Source: Sandarakinorhabdus sp.
GTDB lineage: Bacteria; Pseudomonadota; Alphaproteobacteria; Sphingomonadales; Sphingomonadaceae
Length of the DNA stretch: 11,594 bases
NCBI GenBank assembly: GCA_025458465.1
Contig: JALOSK010000079.1
Location: forward strand, 1-11,594
Reading direction: 5' to 3'
Numbering within the stretch: position 1 is the first letter of the stretch; each line of letters starts with the position of its first letter. The position numbers were made by a program, and so were the translations under genes. Shown piece by piece: positions 7,115 to 11,594 of this stretch. The notes beneath the pieces were generated by a model. The model had not been told where the DNA came from. It was given only the letters and a program-made list of their open reading frames with translations, and made no database searches.

Positions 7115-7648
7115 ATGACTGTCCCTTCTTCCCGCCCGGCGCCAAGCGTCGCTGCAACGGCCGGCCTGCGGGTCACGCCAGCATCGCCGCTGTTCCTGCG
7201 GGAGGACGAGATCAGGCGCGGGATCGAGCTGCTCTATTTCGGCTATTCCTCGATGATCAGGGGCGCCGATGCCATTCTGGAGGCGCAGGGCCTGGGCCGG
7301 GCGCATCACCGTGCGCTCTATTTCATCGCGCGTCGGCCGGGCCTGTCGGTGGGCGAACTGATCGGCCTGCTGGGCATCACCAAACAGTCGCTGGGCCGGG
7401 TGCTCACCGATCTGAACGGCCGCGCGCTGGTGGAGCAGCAGGTGGGCAAGGTTGATCGCCGCCAGCGCCTGTTGAACCTGACGCCTGCCGGCGCGGCGCT
7501 GGAAACCAAATTGTTTGCCGAACTCGAACGGTCGATGGCGCGCGCCTATGGCGAGGCCGGGCAGCATGCGGTGACAGGCTTCTGGGCCGTGCTGATGGGC
7601 CTGGTGCCGCCCGACGGCCGCGCCCAGGTGGAAGCATTGCAGGGCTGA
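7115..7648 (+). CDS. MarR-family winged-helix transcriptional regulator
   Basis: This 177-residue protein is predicted to be a dimeric DNA-binding regulator. After a polar leader of about 28 residues, a dimerisation helix (IRRGIELLYFGYSSMIRGAD) is followed by the winged helix-turn-helix at about 65-130: HHRALYFIARRPG, LSVGELIGLLGITKQSLGRV as helix-turn-helix with the recognition helix, then a wing with VEQQVGKVDRRQRLLNLTPAG. The DRR in the wing and LTPAG after it are hallmarks of the MarR family. The overall pattern resembles the PetP-type regulators of alphaproteobacteria, but I would not name it. The ATG at 7115 is the only nearby in-frame start; the Shine-Dalgarno is poor. It diverges from ilvE, so autoregulation and control of ilvE are natural hypotheses. 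No ligand can be told from sequence. Its stop faces proC with a 10-bp gap. Confidence 0.88.
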   Translation: MTVPSSRPAPSVAATAGLRVTPASPLFLREDEIRRGIELLYFGYSSMIRGADAILEAQGLGRAHHRALYFIARRPGLSVGELIGLLGITKQSLGRVLTDLNGRALVEQQVGKVDRRQRLLNLTPAGAALETKLFAELERSMARAYGEAGQHAVTGFWAVLMGLVPPDGRAQVEALQG

Positions 7649-7658
7649 GGGGGCAGGC

Positions 7659-8435
<777 letters not shown>

Positions 8436-8459
8436 TGCTGCCCCCTTGGGAAAATGCCG

Positions 8460-8978
8460 TCAGGCCTCGCCGGCGGTTTCGATCAATGCCGCCGCCAGCG
8501 CTTCGGCCGGCGCCTGCCCGGCCAGCAGCACCAGCTGGAAGACCGGATAATAACGCTCATATTCCTCCACCGCGGCTTCGGTGAGGATTTCGGCCTGAGC
8601 CGCCGAAAGATCACCGCCATCATCGGCATCGTCATCGGCCAGCAGGCTGGCGTGGCGGAACAGCACGGCGCCATCGGCGGACCACAGCTCGAAATGGCCC
8701 ATCCACAATTGTTCGTTGATCAGGCCGATGGTTTCATAAACGGCCGCGCGGCGATCATCGGGCACGACCAGATCGGCCTGGGCGATGATCTGCAGAACGC
8801 GATCCTCGCTGCGCCACAGCGCACGCAGCTGATAGGTGGCCCAGCCGCCCTTCACCGTGGTGATGATTTCCTCATCACCCAGCCGTTCCGACGCCCAGCC
8901 ATTGGCATCGAAATATTGTTCGAGCGTGTCGATGGGCGCCGGATCGGCCGCCGGATATTCCATGTCGGGAAAGCTCAT
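8460..8978 (-). CDS. YbjN-domain protein
   Basis: This 172-residue acidic cytoplasmic protein of the YbjN (putative sensory transduction regulator) family has no signal peptide and no membrane segment. The family pattern is visible in DTLEQYFDANGW (about 17-28), a following basic/hydrophobic strand segment TVKGGWATYQLRALWRSED, then VLQIIAQADLVVPDDRRAAV, INEQLWMGHFELWSADGAVLFRHA, and a C-terminal EEYERYYPVFQLVLLAGQAP helix pair. An Asp-rich loop (LADDDADDGGD, 113-123) splits the domain. In E. coli YbjN affects motility, biofilm and stress traits, but its biochemical role is not settled and should not be transferred. A strong GGAGG stands 7 bases before the ATG, which fixes the start. The gene sits between ubiK and proC on the same strand, with an 86-bp gap from ubiK. 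Confidence 0.82.
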   Translation of the reverse strand: MSFPDMEYPAADPAPIDTLEQYFDANGWASERLGDEEIITTVKGGWATYQLRALWRSEDRVLQIIAQADLVVPDDRRAAVYETIGLINEQLWMGHFELWSADGAVLFRHASLLADDDADDGGDLSAAQAEILTEAAVEEYERYYPVFQLVLLAGQAPAEALAAALIETAGEA

Positions 8979-9064
8979 GATCGCCCCTCCCTTACAGCCC
9001 CCGATACAGGCTGGGCAAGGCCGGCTGATTCGGCAAGAGGCCGCAAGACAGGAAGTTGTGGATA

Positions 9065-9379
9065 TCAGGCCGCCTTGCCTGCCGGCTTCGCTGCCTTGGC
9101 CCGCGGCTTGCGCGCCGGTGCCGCAGGTGCAGCAGCGCCGGCCAGCTGGGCCTTCAGCGCCGCCACTTCGGCCTTCAGCTGTTCAACAGCCTCGCGCGCG
9201 GCGGCGGCGTTGGCCTTCACCGCATCGAATTCGTCGCGGCTGATCTCGCCGGTGCCGACGAATTCCTTCATGCGTTCGCGCGCGACGTCGGAAAATTCCT
9301 TCGTGGCGCCGGCCAGCGTGCCCATCGCGGCAGTGGCCACCTTGGACAGGTCTTCGAAGATCTTGTTGTCGGTCTGCAT
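9065..9379 (-). CDS. ubiK: UbiK-family ubiquinone biosynthesis accessory factor
   Basis: This 104-residue small alpha-helical protein belongs to the BMFP/UbiK family. UbiK in enterobacteria assists the ubiquinone biosynthetic enzyme complex. Family features are NKIFEDLSKVATAAMGTLAG (5-24), a helix with EFSDVARERMKEFV, the segment ISRDEFDAVKANAAAARE (46-63), and a coiled coil EAVEQLKAEVAALKAQLAG (63-81). The tail from about residue 82 is low-complexity Ala/Pro/Lys/Arg (AAPARKPRAKAAKPAGKAA), which could bind nucleic acid or membranes. The start is ATG 9379, preceded by GGGAG about 9 bases upstream. An earlier in-frame ATG would lie inside tspO and is disfavoured. The tspO stop is only 4 bp before the start, so the two are almost certainly coupled. 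A generic phasin-like protein is the main alternative. Confidence 0.8.
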   Translation of the reverse strand: MQTDNKIFEDLSKVATAAMGTLAGATKEFSDVARERMKEFVGTGEISRDEFDAVKANAAAAREAVEQLKAEVAALKAQLAGAAAPAAPARKPRAKAAKPAGKAA

Positions 9380-9383
9380 GTTT

Positions 9384-9929
9384 TCAAACTCCCATCTGGA
9401 GTGCATCGGCGGTGGGATTGAGCACCAGCACGCTGCCATTGATCGCCGTGGCCAGGCACAGCCACAGCACATAAGGGATCATCAACCAGCCGGCCAGCCG
9501 GTTGACGCGCCAGAACGCCCATGTGGTGGCCAGCGCCACCACCAGCATGGCAACCACCACGCCCAGCGCGGCGCTGATCATGTGGGCACGGAAGAACAGC
9601 GGCGACCACGTCATGTTGAGCAGGAAGCCCGCCGCAAACAGGCCCAGTGCAAGGCCCCGGCCCTTCACGTCGCGCGTGCCCCATACGAAGGCCAGCGCCA
9701 GGCCAAGCAGCGTGTAGAGAATGGCCCAGGCAATGCCGAACGCGGCTGGCGGCGGCTGGAACGACGGCAGCGTGAGCGACTGGTACCACGGATTGGCATC
9801 GGTGGAGCCGGCAACACGCGCCACGAGGCCGCCGGCAAACAGGATCGCCGGCACTGCCACGATGGCAGCGCGGGCAAAACTGCCGGTATTGAACCAGGGT
9901 TCGGGGGCCAGCGACTCAGGCACGTTCAT
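9384..9929 (-). CDS. tspO: TspO/MBR-family tryptophan-rich membrane protein
   Basis: TspO is a five-helix membrane protein that binds porphyrins; in Rhodobacter it modulates tetrapyrrole-related gene expression. From ATG 9929 the product is 181 residues, slightly longer than the usual 150-160 because of an N-terminal extension of about 18 residues. Signature elements are NPWYQSLTLPSFQPPPAAFG (46-65) with IAWAILYTLLGLAL after it, NMTWSPLFF (105-113) in the third helix, and LMIPYVLWLCLATAING (149-165) in the fifth helix, ending in VLN. An ATG two codons upstream (9935) would also be open. I prefer 9929 because an AGAGG lies 7 bases before it but only 1 base before the upstream codon. It lies immediately upstream of ubiK and downstream of tlyA on the same strand. 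Confidence 0.9.
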   Translation of the reverse strand: MNVPESLAPEPWFNTGSFARAAIVAVPAILFAGGLVARVAGSTDANPWYQSLTLPSFQPPPAAFGIAWAILYTLLGLALAFVWGTRDVKGRGLALGLFAAGFLLNMTWSPLFFRAHMISAALGVVVAMLVVALATTWAFWRVNRLAGWLMIPYVLWLCLATAINGSVLVLNPTADALQMGV

Positions 9930-9967
9930 CCCCATGCCTCTAGCGCGCGCCCGCCCGCCGCGCCATC

Positions 9968-9984
9968 CCGCCGCCGCCGCCGCC
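9968..9984. repeat. CCG trinucleotide run between tlyA and tspO
   Basis: Five consecutive CCG units plus CC occupy 9968-9984 in the 72-bp space between the tlyA stop and the chosen tspO start. On the transcribed strand it reads as GGC units. It is short and could be slippage-prone, but there is no sign that it controls anything. In a high-GC genome such runs also arise by chance. Confidence 0.7.
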
Positions 9985-10001
9985 AGTGACGCAGCCGGCG
10001 A

Positions 10002-10733
10002 TCAGCTCCGGTGCGCGGCGATCAGGAATTCCACATTGCCTTCGGGGCCGGTGATGGGGCTTCTGGTGATGCCCTCAACCCGCCAGCCCTCACCGGTAAG
10101 CCAGTCGGCCACGGCCTTGCAGACGCGATCATGCACGGCTTCGTCGCGCACCACGCCGCCCTTGCCCACTTCGGCCCTGCCGGCTTCGAACTGCGGCTTG
10201 ATCAGCGCCAGCAGGCGCGCATCGGCCTTGGCGAAGCCCATCGGCACCGGCAGCACCTTCATCAGGCTGATGAAACTGGCATCGCAGACGATCAGATCAA
10301 CCGGCTCCGGAACATGCGCGGCCGTCAGCGCGCGGGCCGACACTTGTTCCAGTACCACCACGCGATCATCCTGCCGCAACTTCCACGCCAGCTGGTTGGT
10401 GCCGCTGTCCACCGCATAGACACGCGCCGCCCCGCGACTGAGCAGCACATCGGTGAAACCGCCCGTGGAGCTGCCGACATCGATGGCCACCGCGCCCGCC
10501 ACGTCCCAGCCAAAGTGCGTCAGGCCATGATCCAGCTTGATGCCGCCGCGCGACACCCACGGGTGATCGCGGCCGCGCACCTCCAGCGGGGCATCATCGG
10601 GCAGCGTGTCCCCGGATTTGGCGATCTTGCGATCGGCTGAAAACACCAGCCCGGCCATCACCAGCGCCTGCGCACGGGTACGCGATTCCGCCAGGCCGCG
10701 CGCCACCAGCAGTTGATCGACCCGGGTCTTCAA
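10002..10733 (-). CDS. tlyA: TlyA-family rRNA 2'-O-methyltransferase / S4-domain protein (TTG start)
   Basis: TlyA-family proteins pair an RNA-binding S4 domain with an FtsJ-like SAM-dependent methyltransferase; mycobacterial TlyA methylates ribose in 16S and 23S rRNA. The 243-residue product has the S4 domain at about 1-60 (RVDQLLVARGLAESRTRAQA), then the VSRGGIKLDHGL motif (60-71), the SAM-binding AIDVGSSTGGFTDVLLSRGA (83-102), CDASFISLMKVLP (150-162), LIKPQFE (177-183) and an EGNVEFL near the end. Lys66, Asp151, Lys179 and Glu235 could make the Lys-Asp-Lys-Glu set used by FtsJ-type 2'-O-methyltransferases. The start is inferred to be TTG at 10733. No ATG or GTG lies nearby in frame before the S4 motif, and this TTG overlaps the upstream stop as TTGA, the arrangement of a coupled gene. 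Enzyme specificity (which rRNA) and any haemolysin activity cannot be read from sequence. Confidence 0.9.
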   Translation of the reverse strand: MKTRVDQLLVARGLAESRTRAQALVMAGLVFSADRKIAKSGDTLPDDAPLEVRGRDHPWVSRGGIKLDHGLTHFGWDVAGAVAIDVGSSTGGFTDVLLSRGAARVYAVDSGTNQLAWKLRQDDRVVVLEQVSARALTAAHVPEPVDLIVCDASFISLMKVLPVPMGFAKADARLLALIKPQFEAGRAEVGKGGVVRDEAVHDRVCKAVADWLTGEGWRVEGITRSPITGPEGNVEFLIAAHRS

Positions 10734-11071
10734 AAGCGCGCGCCCCTGGGCAGCGGCTCGAACGGGCCGAAGCGGCACAGGCCGAATTCGTCGGGGCGAA
10801 AATTGTCGCGCACCTCGAACAGATCGTTGGCACAGACGCGGGGGCTGGCCTCGCGGCGGACGAGGATGCGATTGGGTTGCAGCGCCGGGCAGCCATCGGG
10901 CAGGCGCGATCGGTGCCAGCGCCCGCCGGCGCGCACCAGCAGCACCCCTTCGTTCCTCACCTTGTAATCCAGCTGGCGGCCGACGATCAGGCAGGTGGCG
11001 GCCTTGCCATCGGCCGGGATGCTGGCCGGATCGGCAGTGGCGACAGCCGTGAAGAGAAGCAGGCCAAGCAT
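10730..11071 (-). CDS. Small exported four-cysteine protein of unknown function
   Basis: I do not recognise a named family for this 113-residue protein. It starts with a short hydrophobic segment, [15 protein letters not shown], that looks like a signal peptide with a likely cut after ATA (residue 13), so the mature protein would be periplasmic or secreted. The mature part is basic and contains four cysteines (27, 61, 80, 99), which could form two disulfides. Around them are [52 protein letters not shown] and [12 protein letters not shown], an ordered-looking pattern rather than an accidental frame. ATG 11071 is the only possible standard start, since a stop lies 9 codons upstream. Its TGA overlaps the tlyA TTG by four bases (TTGA), which supports both genes being real and cotranscribed. 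It diverges from tgt across 37 bp. Confidence 0.72.
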   Translation of the reverse strand: MLGLLLFTAVATADPASIPADGKAATCLIVGRQLDYKVRNEGVLLVRAGGRWHRSRLPDGCPALQPNRILVRREASPRVCANDLFEVRDNFRPDEFGLCRFGPFEPLPRGARF

Positions 11072-11108
11072 GGTGGCGAAACCCTGCCACAGACTCTATG
11101 AGCGGCCA
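11072..11108. promoter_or_regulatory. Very short divergent tgt / small-protein intergenic with a dyad
   Basis: Only 37 bp separate the two divergent start codons. The region contains an inverted repeat GTGGC (11073-11077) and GCCAC (11086-11090) with an 8-base spacer. No recognisable -35/-10 pair fits inside it, so at least one promoter must lie within the opposing gene's coding sequence. The dyad is directly visible; any operator role is speculative. Confidence 0.25.
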
Positions 11109-11594
11109 ATGACCCGTTTCGCCTTCTCCATCCACGCCCGCGACGGCAAGGCCCGCACCGGCACCATCCGCATGCGCCGCGGCGAGATCCGCACCCCGGC
11201 CTTCATGCCGGTGGGCACCGCCGCCACGGTGAAGGCCCTGCGCACATCCGAAGTGCGCGCTGCCGGGGCCGACATCATCCTGGGCAACACCTATCACCTG
11301 ATGCTGCGCCCCACGGCCGAGCGCATCCACCGGCTGGGCGGCCTGCACCGCTTCATGGGCTGGGACCGCCCGATCCTCACCGACAGCGGCGGTTACCAGG
11401 TGATGAGCCTTTCCGGCCTGACCAGGCGCACCGAAGAGGGCGTCACCTTCGCCAGTCACCTCGACGGCAGCCGGCACCTGATGAGCCCGGAACGTTCGAT
11501 GGAAATCCAGCGCCTGCTGGGCAGCGACATCGTGATGGCCTTTGATGAACTGGTCGCCCTGCCCGCCCCGCGCGAGGTGGTGCAGGCCGCCATG
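11109..11594 (+). CDS. tgt: tRNA-guanine transglycosylase (3' partial)
   Basis: Tgt exchanges guanine at wobble position 34 of Tyr, His, Asn and Asp tRNAs for the queuosine precursor preQ1. The 162 residues visible run off the right edge; the full enzyme is about 375 residues. The N-terminus shows [34 protein letters not shown] (28-46) and [15 protein letters not shown] (54-68). The active-site loop [14 protein letters not shown] (89-102) holds Asp92 and Ser93, matching Asp102 and Ser103 of the Zymomonas enzyme at a constant offset of ten, and Asp146 in VMAFDE matches its Asp156. The second catalytic aspartate and the zinc-binding cysteines would lie beyond the window. The ATG at 11109 is the only in-frame start; a weak GAGCGG precedes it. 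The frame is clean to the end. Confidence 0.95.
   Translation, partial: MTRFAFSIHARDGKARTGTIRMRRGEIRTPAFMPVGTAATVKALRTSEVRAAGADIILGNTYHLMLRPTAERIHRLGGLHRFMGWDRPILTDSGGYQVMSLSGLTRRTEEGVTFASHLDGSRHLMSPERSMEIQRLLGSDIVMAFDELVALPAPREVVQAAM

Noticed and set aside
8979..9064. 86-bp gap between the YbjN gene and ubiK as a small RNA or promoter site
   Set aside because: No tRNA-like fold, no good -35/-10 pair at standard spacing and no terminator were found; only the ribosome binding site of the YbjN gene is clear.
10734..11477. Minus-strand N-terminal extension of tlyA to 491 residues
   Set aside because: It would run through the small exported protein gene in another frame and antisense to tgt; the S4 domain starts right at the TTG, which overlaps the upstream stop.

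Overview
The window reads as a high-GC alphaproteobacterial chromosome segment, most likely from a sphingomonad. This is an inference from protein style: a FlgJ made only of the rod-binding domain, a MotB with a His/Lys-rich N-terminus, a UbiK-YbjN-ProC run, and very tight GC-rich gene packing. Nearly every base is coding, and no RNA gene, insertion sequence, CRISPR array or phage gene was seen.

Left part (1-6055, plus strand): the distal end of a flagellar operon, in order flgI (P-ring, 5' end outside the window), flgJ (rod-binding domain only), flgK and flgL (the two hook-filament junction proteins), then motA and motB (proton-driven stator). The first four genes overlap by 1-4 bp and are presumably translationally coupled; motA follows a 77-bp leader. 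flgL is broken. A perfect 52-bp tandem duplication (3507-3558 and 3559-3610) shifts the frame after codon 129. Deleting either copy restores a normal 320-residue FlgL, so the lesion looks recent and potentially reversible, unless it is an assembly error. As written, the cell should be unable to build a stable hook-filament junction although the motor genes are intact.

Middle (6065-7648): ilvE (branched-chain aminotransferase, minus) and a MarR-family regulator (plus) diverge from a 138-bp region containing a 7-bp-arm dyad and a 9-bp direct repeat, a plausible regulator and target arrangement. Both genes meet their outer neighbours tail to tail with only 9-10 bp between stop codons.

Right part (7659-11071, minus strand): a run of housekeeping genes transcribed right to left: a small exported four-cysteine protein of unknown function, tlyA (S4-domain RNA methyltransferase, TTG start overlapping the upstream stop as TTGA), tspO (membrane tryptophan-rich sensory protein), ubiK (ubiquinone biosynthesis accessory factor), a YbjN-domain protein, and proC (last step of proline synthesis). 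At the right edge tgt (tRNA-guanine transglycosylase, 3' end outside the window) diverges from this run across only 37 bp.

No wholly new multigene system is apparent. The strongest observation is the flgL duplication; secondary ones are the tlyA-coupled small exported protein and three short dyad-containing control regions.
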